The notes: generated by a model not told the origin, from the letters alone. DNA of 64,000 nucleotides from Tomocerus qinae (GCA_020055645.1 CM034546.1:2976001-3040000); one strand, 5' to 3'; shown: positions 23,086 to 36,600, numbered from the stretch's first letter. Program-made: numbers and translations.

Positions 23086-25242
23086 ATGCTGTTGCTGTGG
23101 TTATCAGCAATAGTAGTAATTCCAGTTCTAGTTTTGTACTGTATTTTCAAATACTACTACAACGAAACAAATTTCTGGACAAAAATGGGTGTGAGGTTAG
23201 TCACCAAAAATGAAATCGGGAGTGTATTTGAAAGAATTACGGCAAGAGCCCCTGTACAAGAACTTGACGCTAGAATGTACAATAAACTTAAATCAGAAAA
23301 TCTTCAATTTGGCGGCACGGAAGAGTTTCGAACACCGGTTTTCGTTCCTGTGGATTTAGAGCTCGTGAAGCAAATCATGGTAAAAGATTTTGAATTTTTC
23401 ATTAACAGAAGAGTTCTCCAGCTCCAAAGGGACGACAAAACATTTAGGCACATGTTAATTGCTGCAGAAAACCAAGAATGGAAAGATCTCAGATCAACCA
23501 TGAGTCCTACATTTACAAGTAATTATTATTAGTTTATAATATTGCCAATTTTAGCACATTCTGATATTTATTACAAGTTACAGGATGATTTATAGGATGA
23601 TTATAGGTTATAGGATGATTTGAAACTGGCTCCTACTTGAATGAATGAAATAAATAAATGAATTATTGCATAGATACAACATAATATTTTTTATTTCACT
23701 AATAACTTTTAGCTGGGAGAATACGAAGAATGTTTGACATTTTCGAGGAATGCAGTTCAAGGACGAATAGTTTTTTGGAAAATACAATAGCATCTTCTGG
23801 AAGTGAAGTGGATATTACTGATGCAATTGGCCGATACACTTTAGACGTTATCGCTTGGTCTGCGTTTGGAGTCGATAGTAAAGTTTTCGAAGATAAAGAT
23901 TCTATTTTTGCAAGTATGGTCAAAAGATTTGAAACAGGTTTCCAAGGAATATTAGGAATACTAAGAATAGCAACGCTAGTCCTACTCCCTAAAATCGGAC
24001 GTCTGTTAAAACTTTCTTTCGTCGACAAAAAGATTCTCTGCTTTTTTAATGACGTTATTCAGAAGACAATCAAGCATCGACAGGAAACTGGAGAAAGACG
24101 ACAAGATTTCCTGCAACTCATGCTCGATGCTCAAGCCGGACAGTTGAAAGATGAATCTATGGAGAATGAAACTATCGATGACCAATTTGAGAAAGATGCT
24201 AAATTAGAAAAAGCTAATAAAATAAAAATCACGGACGACATCCTCGTGTCTCAGTGCATGCTATTTTTTATAGTAGGCTTCAGCACAACTCAAAATCTAC
24301 TTATGTTTGCTGCATTCGAATTGGCAATTAATCCGGATATACAGTATAAACTGGCGAAGGAAATACAAGACGCGGCCAAGAGAAACGGGGGAAAGTTAAC
24401 TTATGATATTGTCAACGGTTTGGAATATCTCGATCGGGTTGTTTCTGGTAAGCCGTCGTACTATTAGTTACTATTTTTCAAAATTTTTTTGAAGGTCTCA
24501 ATACTTGAGCCACCTGTGAGTTAATTCAAATCCTTAAAATCTAAATTTTTCGAGTCTTTTCCCAATGTAAAAAAACAAAAATTAAAAAATCTTGGAAGAT
24601 TCTAAACCATTATTTAAAAACAAAATTTATGTTAAGATTAAGACGGTTAGATTTATTTACAAATATTGATTGAGATTTATAGAGATTAAATTAGAAAACT
24701 GAATGTTATTCTTTCCCGCACAGAAACATTGAGAAAATATCCTCCTGGTGTCCGAGCCGAAAGGGTGGCTACCATGGATTACAAAGTGCCCGGTAGTGAT
24801 GTCATCGTGCCAAAGGACGCAGTTGCCATGATCCCTATTTGGGCTATTCACTACGACCCAGAGCATTACCCAAACCCTCAGATATTTGACCCCGAAAGAT
24901 TTAGCCCGGAAAGTAAGGCGAAAAGACATCCTTATGCGTACATTCCATTTGGAGCTGGACCCAGAAATTGCATCGGTTTGTAAAATTACCACTTGCCACA
25001 TCTTTACTAAATGTTTATGTATAACTCATACGTGTGATTTGTTTAGCAACAATTATTTTTTTTAATTTTCAGCGATGCGATTTGCAATAATGGAGGGGAA
25101 AACTGCTATAGCTAAATTGGTACAGAATTTTATACTGGAACCGAGTTGCAAGACATCTATACCCATAAAGTTTGGAAAAATCAATCTAAGACCTGACGAT
25201 GGAATATTTTTGAATGTTAATCCAAGAAATTCGTTTGTATAA
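23086..25242 (+). CDS. Cytochrome P450 gene 7 (CYP3 clan)
   Basis: Exons 23086-23518, 23713-24447, 24724-24975 and 25073-25242 give 529 residues. It is one of the most diverged members. Exon 1 reads TKMGVRLVTKNEIGS and RQLQRDDKTF-like changes precede helix C. The I helix is VGFSTT at V332, with QNLLMF after it. The C-terminus ends FLNVNPRNSFV instead of [10 protein letters not shown]. Motifs: W132, ETLRKYPP at E390, haem Cys C472. All four exons keep frame and GT-AG sites, so it looks functional despite lying at the edge of the array. No eighth copy follows before 36 kb. Confidence 0.92.
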
Positions 25243-25817
25243 TTCAGAGGACGGCTGAAATGTCATACAGACTTTATACAATATTCAAACGTGATATAAT
25301 TTCACCTTTTTGACAAAAAGGGGTCAAAACTATCTTAAAATAACCTAAAAATGCACATAATTGTTCTAACCGCGAAATATTTTTGAAATTCTAGTAAAAC
25401 TTGTTCTTATTTTGGATTTTACGGCTTTAACCTTTGAAACCATTTCTCAATACGTTCTTAAAATAATTTCACGCAGGGTTGCGGTATCGGGATAGGGAGG
25501 TGTGGACAAATACGATTGATTTTTGTTCACAAGAAAAAATTGTTTTATCAGGATAAAATGGTTATGTCTAGTGGACGCTGTGGTTTTTTCAAGGGGACAA
25601 AATTAATGTGATCCGGACAAAACGCCCTGAATTTCAGAGCAATGCACAATTGAAATAGATCGGTTTTGGGAATAGAAACAGCGACATTCAAAAGAACAAG
25701 TCGTTTATTATCCTCAAATAAACTTTTTCATAAATCATTTCAACCTTAGTAAAAGGTTTGGTTATTTTATGGAAAATGGTAGCCTTTATACCTTTCAATG
25801 GAATTATATACATTGCA

Positions 25818-25935
25818 AGAAGTAATTTTTGATCCCAATGTATAATGATAATTGTGACGTGCAATAGAATTCTTTGGTAGGGTGAAAACAAACACCAACT
25901 ATGAAGCAATCTGTGGATTTCAATGATTACAATTA
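25818..25935 (+). repeat. Dispersed repeat, copy 1
   Basis: About 115 bp similar to 50120-50230: TTTTTGATCCCAAT, AGAATTCTTTGG and CTATGAAGCAATCTGT occur in the same order in both. Non-coding. Confidence 0.6.
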
Positions 25936-26859
25936 AAACTTGTACCTATAGTTATCGTGTGGATATTTTTATGATAGTGAAAAGATTTTTATGATATCCC
26001 GTAATCATTTTTCTCTGATTTTACGAGGGAATTTTTTGGTAATACACTGAAAGAACAACTGAAATTTTACTAATGGACGTGAAACAATAGCTACCACACA
26101 CGATGCAAGAGCTTTGTGGTGTGCATCTATTGTTGTCCTTTCCTAGTAAATGACCTGTTGGCATATCAACCAAAGTCCCCACACGTCTTTATTGAATGCC
26201 ATACTGCACATCTAATGTCTTTTTACTGCACAGGAAACAAGAAAAGCATATTTTGCCTTTTTTGAATTTTACCGTTTTTGGTATTTTATAAAAAATGTAT
26301 TAGGAATAAGCTTTTATAAAAGCAGTCTTTTTGCCCTTTAACCTTCTTTGGTGTAGCAATGTGCTCCATTTACATCTACTTTACATGTGTAAAAATCTAA
26401 AAAGTAGTGTTGGTTTTACTTGCTTGTAAAAAGATGTACCTTTTTTGTTCCCTGTATTGTATCAGTTAGTTAATTGCTGCTTCAACTGTATGCTAATTAT
26501 AACATCAGACAATTAAGAATAGCATTTTATTCCGATAAATAATCTACAACATTGGAAAAGGTATTATCAGAGATAATGATTAATTTGTACATATGTAATC
26601 AAAACCAGGTCTGCCTGTTAAATGTTGTGGCCATGCAATAAATATTGTAATTACTGCTAATAAAGTTACGCTACTAGCAAAGACTATTATTTAAAGCAGA
26701 TAAATTGCTTTAGTGGTTTAACCCTTTCTGTCTGTCTGTCCGGAAATCCCTGTCTATTATAACTTCTGAGCAGTTGGAGCGGGACTGTTCCAATTTTCAG
26801 AGTAAATTATTGAAATAAAAGGTATGACTGAGTTCACAAATCGTCAAGGTCGCCTACTT

Positions 26860-27440
26860 AATAATATAGTGGTTGTTGTATTCTCCCCGTTAACACACAA
26901 TACACGGTGAGAAAATTGTCATAATATTTCTGTTGTAGAATGAAGATAACTTCAGAAAGTGTTACGAAAGTTACAATTATAAGCTTTTGTGAGAGTTGTT
27001 AGAATATGTAAAAATTACTGACAGCTCATCAACATTTTCAGATATTTTTGCAGCATTAGTATTTTTAAGTCAGTTTATTGTAAATCATTGCAAAGTATCT
27101 TCACAACTTACTTAAATTAAATACTCCTTCCATAGTAAGATACTTATAGTAGGATAGTATAGTGAAGTAACTATTGCTTAAACTACAGGAAATTAGTAAT
27201 AATCTCAATGGAAATTATCTTATTTTTAAAACTTCATATTGCCAAATAAGAATTTCCTTTGAGAAATTCACATTCTTCAAATACTGTATTAATAATTTTA
27301 GTTTCGCAACAATACACCAAGTCATGTAATCCAATTCAGTATCCACTCCCATCGTTAATTAATCCTGGACGTATTCCAGGCAAAAACACAAGCCCATGTA
27401 CAACAAAGACAACGTTTTCTGTGCACAGTGGTTCTAAAGT
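26860..27440 (+). repeat. Diverged dispersed repeat
   Basis: Shares ordered blocks with 33890-34290 (TTCTGTTG.AGAATGA, CGAAAGTTACAATTA) and with 34820-34910 and 35600-35860 (GTTTCGCAACA, TCCAATTCAGTATCCA). No coding capacity is apparent, and the class is unknown. Confidence 0.5.
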
Positions 27441-27974
27441 AAAAATAAAATTAATTATTCTTTTATGAAAAAATCTATTTGATTTGACTCCCAAGCGCAG
27501 ATGTACTTAAGTCAAATACATAATAATCCAACTCTTAGTACGCATCTGTACTGTGATTAAGTACCAACGTATAAAAAAACAGCCTTGCCAGATATTCGAA
27601 CTCCCAACATCATACTACAAACTCAGTTACTTAGCACATCACCACCTATGTCATATTATGGTGAAAGGGTGGCTGTTTTGGCTGTACTAAACCTAGTTAA
27701 CTCGGAGTTGGTACTGAAATTCGCTATTAATTTTGTTTAGTTTAAATGTGGACTAAGTATTAAACTTAAATACCTACCATTTAGTACCAACCAGTACTAA
27801 GGTTAACTACATGCCCATCGAAACATCGTAGTGTATATAAATTAAACCTAATTACCTATGCGTATTGAACCAATTAATACGTACTGAGTATTACCCATAG
27901 GATTATCGGTAAGTGGAGTTGCGCATTGAAAAATTTCCGTGATCTCTATATAATAAACACAGAAGGAAAAAAAC

Positions 27975-29400
27975 TTACCAATCTATCTATGTATCTATAT
28001 ATGTATGTGTGGTAGGACAGCCTAGGGAACCTGCATATATTGCGTAACGCAAAACCCACTCTCCCATGTGCAACGCAAGTGCTGACTGCAACACTTTTGA
28101 GTACCTCCTCCTCTCATCAACTGCACACGTAATATATGCACATTCCCTAGAAACAAAAATGCGCATGTTCACTTCCTCTAAACTGTCGAAATAAGTGCGA
28201 GGGGTTTCATACTAATCCACCCTAATTTTCAGCAATTTCGAATGCGTGTAAAGTGCTCTGCTCTGTTGTGAGTGGTGAAATTGTAATTTTCCTTTTTGAC
28301 CGCTACGATTTACATTCACCACCATTATAGTTCATTCTGGTATTTGATTTAAGAAATAAAGACACAAGCTAAGTGCATCTGCTGTTTCTTCATTAAAAGG
28401 AAAAATTCTCAGCTTCTTATTGATATTTTGCTCTGACTGAAATTGACAATGGAACTGATACGCGTAGTAATTTTTTTGATTTGAACACTGGTGACTGGAA
28501 CTGTCGGGTGACTGAATTTGGTCATATATAGCGTCCTGAACACTGCCGCTGATTGGTACATATTTAACCTTTTATCTATTTCAAGCTTATCGGTTATAGC
28601 TGTTAGAAATTATTCATTTGGTTAGTTACTACTGTTACACTTTTGGGTAACTTTTCCTCCCATCAACTGCACACTTAATATATGCACGTTCCTTAAAAGC
28701 AAGATGCGCATGCATGCCACTTCCTCTTAACACTGAAATGAGTCGTTTCAAAATATTATAACATCAAAACATAATAGAAATTTACATAAGGTGATTATTG
28801 GTGATTGAATGGAGATGATTAGCGAAAGGGGACATTTCAAAATATTATAGGCGTATTAATTAGCATATTTCAAAACCACTAATCCAAATTGGTTCTGCTC
28901 TATATATTGACAAATTTATGTCCCATTTTTTAATAGAGCTGATATTACTTTTTACTGCCCCCTTTATTTCTTCGTGCCAGATTGTACACCTTTTTGCAGA
29001 ATTAAATAACTGAGGACCACTATTTATTCGAATAGTGTATACTCATTGGATTTGTACATATTTCTAAAATCTAGGGAATCTTATTTTTCTGATTTTAAAT
29101 TTGAACTTTTTGGAGTCTTTATTAAAAATGGAGTCTTTCATTATTGCCTGTATTTGGTGCTAAGATCTACCTACAGTTATTATTTTTGTTTAGGAACTTC
29201 CTTTTGAACAGAAAGTTGGCATTTTTCCAACCGCTGTAGAAAATTAAAGTATATTTAAAATATTGTATTTACAAAGTTAACATAATAACTTAAGGGAAAT
29301 ACCGATGATATTTTCGGAATTGTTTTTATTACTGTGATGGGTGGCCTGATGAATTTCTCTTGAGTGCTAGGTTCACTCCTTTTAGCTGGGTTCACTAGTA
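27975..29400 (-). repeat. Dispersed repeat, copy 2, with internal duplication
   Basis: The reverse complement matches 720-1310 at both ends (AGTGAACCCAGCTAAA near 29390; CATAGATAGAT near 27985). It is longer because about 550 bp, 28200-28740, is inserted. That insert includes a second copy of the GCGCAT...TATATTA...CAGTTGATG block, which occurs at both 28090-28190 and 28640-28740. No ORF of an element protein is visible. Confidence 0.55.
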
Positions 29401-32400
29401 ATGTATAAATGTAAAAGATGAACTTCGTGTAACTACGCAGCGCAAGAATAATTGCTATATTTCGAAATTAAACAAAATGCTGCACGGGTGTTAAAAGGAC
29501 TTTAAACAGCAACTGTAAAAATATTTTAATTTTTGGTAAAATGATTGGATTTAGTGTTATCGATTGGGTAGTGTTGATAATTTTCCGTCCGTAGGACGGG
29601 CTTTTTTCTAGTATTTAATATTTTCGAACTATGCCAACGTAATAAGGTACTCGTAGTATTTAGTGTCAATAAATCCGACCTAAAAGGATCTTTAATACGT
29701 ACTATGCTTTGAAATAGAATACGCACATTTCCGTACTAGTACTAAAAGATAGTACCGTAATAATGAAACCATAAAACAATAATTCCGTGCGGAATTATTG
29801 TTTCAAGCACATAAAATAATTCCTAAAAAGGCTCAAACAGTCAATAATTAAATGTTTATTTGATTTTTGCTGGAAATAAAAAAGGTTTTATAAAAAATGA
29901 ATTTAGATGTCATCATCTGAAAACAGTGATACATCCATCGGATCATTTATGTCGAGATCAATGTCTTCTTAGAATTGTCTCCGAAGGCAGTAAAATGTCA
30001 TTCTCCTGGATCTAGGGCTCATCCATTTGCTTGTACATTTCTCTCCCTTCATTATAATCCTCGTCTGGTTTGAAGACTGTAATTAAATTGTCCTGACTTC
30101 CATGCCCATAATTTATTAGCCTTGATTTTGAAATCCAAATTTCTTAACAAGTACGTACTAGGAGTAAAAAATACACGTTCTTTCTCTGTTTCTGCCATAT
30201 CAGATTAATTGCAGACTGCAACTAAACTACCATTATACCAGATACCTAGAACACTAGAACTGTCAAGGCAATGTTCTTACTTCTTTAGTACACATCCACT
30301 TATCTAAGTTTAGGTGCCTTTTACCTACATTTGCATCTCAAAATTTACATACATTTCATATAAATTATCAAACAAACACAGGTATAGGTACGCGGAATTA
30401 TTTCGAAACGAGAAATAAATTACTACCGTATATGTATAGTATAGTACGGTATAAGTAAAATTATTACGGTATATTCCATTTAAAATCGTTACGTTTGCGT
30501 TTGGGGTTTTGCGTTACGTAATATATTATGCAGGTCTATCATATCTTCTATTTATAATAATATATATAAACAGGTAAATTTATTGCTTTATCAAGTCTAC
30601 GATTATAATATAGATGTTGTATTAATAGAGGATCATTCCGATACGACTGGATATAATCAAATAATCATAACATAAAAGTTGCGGTACAAAATGTATTTTT
30701 TATAATACCTAATAATTGATGGTTCAAATACCTGTCATGGGGTATCTTCATTTTCATTCTATGGAACTACAAAAATAATTATTATTTATGTGAAAATCTA
30801 CAAACTTTCAACAAAACTGCTTAATAATAAAATAAGTAATACAATCAGTTGAATCCCGGATCCATTCTACTACTTTACAGGAATGTTTTAAGCGCTTAAC
30901 ATTCATCCAACGGTCTGATAGTATAGCAAACACACGCAATCGTCTTGTGTAAACTGTAGACGATATTATAAACAGACGAAAATAACATAGTTCTAGTTTA
31001 GCATTGATTGTTGTGGAGCTCTAAATTAGCAGTCTTGTTTCTGCCAGGAAAATATTGTTTTCTGCATGAGTTACTCCTCATCATAAGTTTATAAAAATCA
31101 AACCAAAAAAACATAACTACATACACATGGGAGTCATTGTAATTTTTATAATGATCTTGAACTGTTTTCCCATTCAACTAAGCTTACGTTCTTTTACATC
31201 CATCATTTCCGTGCATCGCTTGATTTGCTTAATGTTAACATTTGTGCAATATAATTTGCGCATTTTTTGTCGAATTGCTGACGTAACATGCATATTATGT
31301 AACACGACTGGTTGCTGCTAATTACATGTTGATTATAAATAGCCAATTTATAAGGACATGAAAGTAAAATATAGTTGAATAACTTCATTTGCATTTGACC
31401 CACCGATTGACATTTTAATATGTTAGCTGTTATATGTAATTTGGTAATATGTAATTAGTAGATGATTTGGTTTCACACAAGAGTTTAAGTTGCACAATAA
31501 AATCCCAATCAAATTTTCAAGTCTCTACAAAAAGCAACTCCACCGATCTAAGAGTAAATGATTTATTCAATGTAGGATTTACACCGTCAGTTTTCCCATG
31601 AGTATATACTTACCGTGCTTAAAAAATACTTGTCCATGACGCCTCTGACCTCTGAAGATTACTACATCGTTTCCCAAACCACGATTTTGGTAATATGGGT
31701 CTTACTTTTTCAAGTAAATCCTCTACCAACTTACAACTTGATGAGTAATACATACAAACACACATCATCCAGTATATCCGCACACCTCTCCCATTTATTA
31801 CGCATGTTACGAAATCTTAACCTTCTCCTATACACGTTACCGGTGAGCAAGGCCGTATCCACCAAAAGTGAATAAGAAACAATGCACAATAAGATAGATA
31901 AACAGATACGCATACTGATGGGAAAGGAGATAGATAGAGGCAGAAGGAGCGAAGGAGAATAGCCGAAAACTTAATGTCTTCAAGTAATATAATATGCATG
32001 GGAATAGAAAAATCAATGTACTGTGGTACTTAATGTACACACAATAACAGGTACACATTCCCAATACTGTCAGCCGAGTAACTCCAATGGTGGAATTGAT
32101 CTAATAACACTACAAATTGAAGACCTTCGTCGGTCGGCTAGTTGAGCCCGACCGTTTCAACAATGTGATCGAGACGATAATAAAGAGTTTAATTGGGAAT
32201 TTAACTTAAAAAATGTATTTATTTGTCAATTGTTAAAATTAAATTACATATTTACTATGAGTACTATTGAAGAAAATATGCAGTAAAAAGCTTATGCCAT
32301 GTGAGATGTAATTATTTATTTTACAAAAATATCATGCAGGTAATAGTTTCCAAAAAATGGCAAAATATGTAAACAAATGTGTACAACAAACCGCAAATTA

Positions 32401-32944
32401 TGTATAAAATGTACACAAATAAGGAAAATTTGGACTATAAACGGAAAATATGTTCGAGAAAAAGGACCCATAAAAAGGAAAATATGTACGGAAAAACGGA
32501 AAGCATGTACAAAAAAAAACAACGTTAAATTACACATTTTTTTAAGATAAATGAATAAAAATGTTTATAAAGGTAAAATTATATATTAAAACTACCAAAC
32601 TGTTTCAAAATTGTGTAAAATTTCTTCATAACTTTCTACGCTATGTCAAAATATGGCTTAATAAGCTAAAAATCCAAAATATGGGCAAAATGTTCTAATT
32701 CCCAAAATATGTATGAAAATGTATTTTAGCTTCCAAACCTTAAATATGCAAAATAAAGTGGTTGTCAATATGCTTGAAAAGTTGCAAAAGGCTGACGTCC
32801 GAAGTCTCAGAACTGAATTCTCAAGCATAAAAAATATGCTTTACCTAAATATCAAGACTCTGATGATTATCCATGCACTGACTTCAAATTATGTAACAGA
32901 ATTGGACTGTATTCTTACTTGAATTACAACCGAAGGAGTGGAGT
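29401..32944. other. Gene-free region
   Basis: I recognise no gene on either strand. It holds a perfect palindrome at 29774-29803, a fragment of the 720-1310 repeat at about 30485-30610, and A-rich sequence at 32340-32700 with many imperfect AAATATGTA units. Confidence 0.4.
29774..29803. repeat. Perfect 14-bp palindrome
   Basis: AAACAATAATTCCG, two bases, then its exact complement. It could be a hairpin or the scar of a foldback element. No T-run or gene is next to it. Confidence 0.6.
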
Positions 32945-33661
32945 CAGGGTTACCAGATTTTCGTCAGCCAATCTAAGTATCCTGACCAACAAAAGCCATT
33001 TACCAACTCGCGCCCATCGTGCGCGTCTTAGTAAATTCTTTCAAATGTCATACAACCGCATTTGGCACTACCATATCCGCGCAGCTAACAAATGCAGTGT
33101 TTTTTGAAGAAAATAAAGCAAAAAAACGTAAAAACGTACTTTGAAATTAATATTCGTGTATAGTAATAGAGATATCAGAGACGATATCAACAAAAGGTAC
33201 CAATTTGCGCGAAGCGCGAGAAACTTTTGAAATTAAACGTCAAAATTTATCAATAATGATTTGACGAATTTTAAGTGATTTATAGCTTAATGGTTAAGTT
33301 GAGAAAAAGAAGTTTGCTATTTATCCTTCACTGATAAGTTATTAATGGATTTCCATCGAAAATGGAAGATAGTTATGACAACTAAACTGCATAGCTCAAG
33401 CTCAACAACCATCATTGAAATTCGCGATTCATTGAAATTTCAATATTTCAACTTATTTGAACGCTAACAAAATGTGTTCCAATATTTCACGATAAAATTA
33501 TTCCATTGTTACCGATTTTAGCTCATTTAAGTATATTTAAGTATAATTTAAATATTTTAAAATACTTGTAAGTATTTTAAAACACTTCCAAGTATTTTAA
33601 GTATAGGGTCCAATTTAAGTATTATACTTGCCATTAAATTTAAGTATGCCTGGAAACCCTG
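32945..33661. mobile_element. Non-autonomous hAT-type element
   Basis: 717 bp starting CAGGGTTACCAG and ending CTGGAAACCCTG, inverted termini with one mismatch. It is flanked by the 8-bp direct repeat AGTGGAGT at 32937-32944 and 33662-33669, the size typical of hAT insertions. The right half (33530-33650) is packed with AAGTATTTTAA-like units. It has no transposase; short frames inside are meaningless. Confidence 0.8.
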
Positions 33662-33889
33662 AGTGGAGTCCATAAATAGTAAAAGTACAGTAATATAATA
33701 ATACGTTATCTGATAGATAGATTTAAGTTTTAAGATTTCTTTTGGTTAATTTGGGCGTACAAGAATATTCAGCTCAACTATACAATTCAGGTTTGAATCC
33801 TGAATACTGAGTAGACCTTCAAATATTTTTTTTTAACTTTACACCCTATGCCTTAATTAATACACCCAGGCTTCAGCGGTAGCATAGCT

Positions 33890-34290
33890 CTGCTTACTAT
33901 AGTAGTTACTGTACACCCCCCCCCCCTAACACACAAGATACAACGAGAAAAATTCCCATATTTCTGTTGAAGAATGAGAAGTTCAGTTCAGAAATGTTGC
34001 GAAAGTTACAATTAATGTTTTTGATGTACCCCAACGCATACCTCTACGTACTAAATTTAGCACATGAAGTATGCGTTGGGGTACATTATTGAAAACATTA
34101 ATTCTAAGCGCGAAGCTTATGTTAGACTTGTTAAATTAAGTATCAATTACTAACAGCTCTTCAATATTTTCAGTTAATTCTTACAGCATTAAAATCTAAA
34201 GCCAGTTTATTATTGCGAACAATCCATATCCTGGGAACTAATTTAAATTCTCACTCCAAAGTAAGATAACCATGACTCACTATCAAGAGA
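33890..34290 (+). repeat. Diverged dispersed repeat carrying a foldback
   Basis: Relative of 26860-27200, containing a C9 run near 33915. It is interrupted by an inverted-repeat insertion at about 34014-34104 that the other copy lacks. Confidence 0.5.
34014..34104. mobile_element. Foldback insertion
   Basis: TGTACCCCAACGCATAC (34025-34041) is repeated exactly inverted at 34069-34085, and imperfect pairing extends outward to ATTAATG and CATTAAT. The related sequence at 26985 has ACAATTATAAGC with no insertion, so this looks like a small mobile foldback. Confidence 0.55.
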
Positions 34291-36489
34291 TGTTAGTTTG
34301 TCATCATATTATGCTTCATTGCACTCGGTGGAGCTATAAGGATACCAATCAGAGTATAAAGTCGGCATGCCGTAAATTATTTTCAGATGCCGCATGCCGT
34401 AAAATACATAATACACGGCAGAGACAGTTTAATGGAATTACAAAAATATAATTTTGATCGTTTTATAATAAATGATAACTTTCATGAGTTATAAAATGAG
34501 TTTTGGCTTTTCAGACACTGTAAGTGGCATAATGTAATGATGTTAATGTACAAAATTGATGTATAAAAGCACTTTTGGCGTGTTACTCACTTCTCACATC
34601 AATTTATGTATAAAAATTGTTAAAAAAAATATTTACCGCATTTACGGCATTTACTCGACACATTGATACCAATAGTCTTAAAATGCGGACTTTTGGGTAT
34701 GCTACCAGGACATTGAAGAATATCAAATTAGTGAACTTACTAATGTTTAAAATACGGAAAATAAGTAAGAAAATTTCAATGTACTATATATATGTTTTAT
34801 ATATCATGATACTAGCTACTAAGAATTCCCACATGGGAAATTCACATTCATCTGATACTGCGTTAATGATTTTTTTGTTTCGCAACAATACACGTAACAT
34901 TTTATAATAAAATCTGACTTAATCGTTACGTACACATTATTATGAAGACAGCCAAGAAAATAATCGGACACTACTTAAGGCAGTGTGTGGACATTGATTG
35001 CCATGCTAACGGGTAATTTACTGGAGGAATTGTCAAATCAGATTACCACCACTGAGTTTTTGCATCGTGGGTCACAGTAAAATTTCAGTTGTTACGATTG
35101 TTACTAAAAAGTTCCCATTCAGGAAAAATATAAAATATATAAAAAATGTCGTAAAAAATGAAAGAAAATGAGGGCAGGCATGAGGCTACCTTTTTGTCTG
35201 TAAATGTGAACCGAAATTATGCATTCCGCAACTCATAATCACAATTTTCAAATTGATTTTAATGATTTAAAAAATTATTTTCAAAAACCGGGCCTTCATT
35301 TTCGTCTTGAAAATCTTGGTGCACTTTGAAACTGAAAACCATAATATTACTGTACTTTCAGGCAATTTCTCTGAGCAATATTCGGCGAAAGTCCCCAGAA
35401 CTCCACAAATTGACTTCAAAAAAGTTGCCTGTAGGAAAACATGAAATATTAGTTATAACCTCAATGTAAATTTTTGAATGATTTTGTGCCTGCCTAACTT
35501 TAAAAAGCAGAAGTGTTTAGCTAATGTTATGCAATAGCTAAATGATAACATAAAGGTATATTATATTACCCATTAAGAACTCCCTTTTAAAATTTAAATT
35601 TTTCCGAGATTGCTTTAACGATTTTAGTTTCGCAACAGCTCACACAGTAAAATCCAATTCAGTATCCAGTCCAATCGCTAGTTAACCCTTGAATACGCGA
35701 CCCAGGTAAAAATTATTATTATATTACGTGATTTCTTCTGGGATTGAAATTGGAGCGTCAATACTTAAGCCTTTGGCTAACGAAGATGTCACAGTGGTTT
35801 TAAAGTTTCGGTGCACGGTGTTATTGTTGTAAAATGTTTCGAGCTAAAGGAAATAAATGCCAGAAAATTCAAATGGGCGCCCCGTCATGTATTATAGGGT
35901 TAATAGTTGTATCAAATTCATTGCCATAATACGTTTCTAATTGCCATTCTGTATTTATAAGCATGTAGACAACACAAAATTGTTCTACAACACAACAATT
36001 TATATTGCAGTTGGTTCTTATCGCATGGGAACGGAGGAAGCAAATAATTATAAACCACCGAACAGTTTTTTTAAATGTTACTCGACACTTATAAAAGTGA
36101 AGTGCAAGGAACATTTATTCTTATTTTGCTGTTAAAGTACCTTCTAGCAGTTCATTCGAAAACATCTGAAAAGCATTGATGTTGCACACTCGCTTTCAAC
36201 AAAATGATTGGTAAGGACAAATTTATTTTACAATTTGATTACACTATATCTAGACACTAAATAAAGTCAGGTTGACTTTCTACATATTCCTATTCCATCT
36301 TAAATTACATCTACTAGGATTTGTGGTGCCCTAGAATTAAGGTCCTCCAGCAACCTTATCAACCCATACCAGTCAGCATTATTAATTACATCTTCTATTA
36401 TAATTATTTTATTCATAGAAACTTTTCTCCTCTGTACAGATACCTGGAAAATTTTAACTGTCTGTGCGTCGGTCCCTTAAGGATGCAAA
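34291..36489. other. Gene-free region
   Basis: No gene recognised. Remnants of the 26860-27440 repeat lie at 34820-34910 and 35600-35860. Reading frames of 64-96 residues show no family resemblance. Confidence 0.4.
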
Positions 36490-36600
36490 AGACCTTAATC
36501 CACTTTTCGTTTGGCAGTGAAAGGGACCATAATCCAATGTAGGTAACGAAAAATGGAGATTGGCTCTTTTCACTGCTAAACGAAAAGTGGATTAAGGTCT
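36490..36600. repeat. 33-bp inverted repeat with 45-bp loop
   Basis: AGACCTTAATCCACTTTTCG continues to 36522 and is repeated inverted at 36568-36600 with one or two mismatches. It could be a hairpin-forming foldback element or a small hairpin RNA locus. Confidence 0.6.

Larger units (their letters stand above)
25243..27974. other. Gene-free, repeat-rich region
   Basis: No gene recognised. 25818-25935 matches 50120-50230 on the same strand (shared CTATGAAGCAATCTGT). 26860-27440 is a diverged relative of 33890-34290 plus 34820-34910 and 35600-35860. The 69-residue frame at 27259-27468 lies in that repeat and is not conserved as protein. Confidence 0.45.

Noticed and set aside
32340-32700. CRISPR-like or tandem array of AAATATGTA units
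   Set aside because: Units are irregular in spacing and sequence. It is simple AT-rich sequence in a eukaryotic genome.
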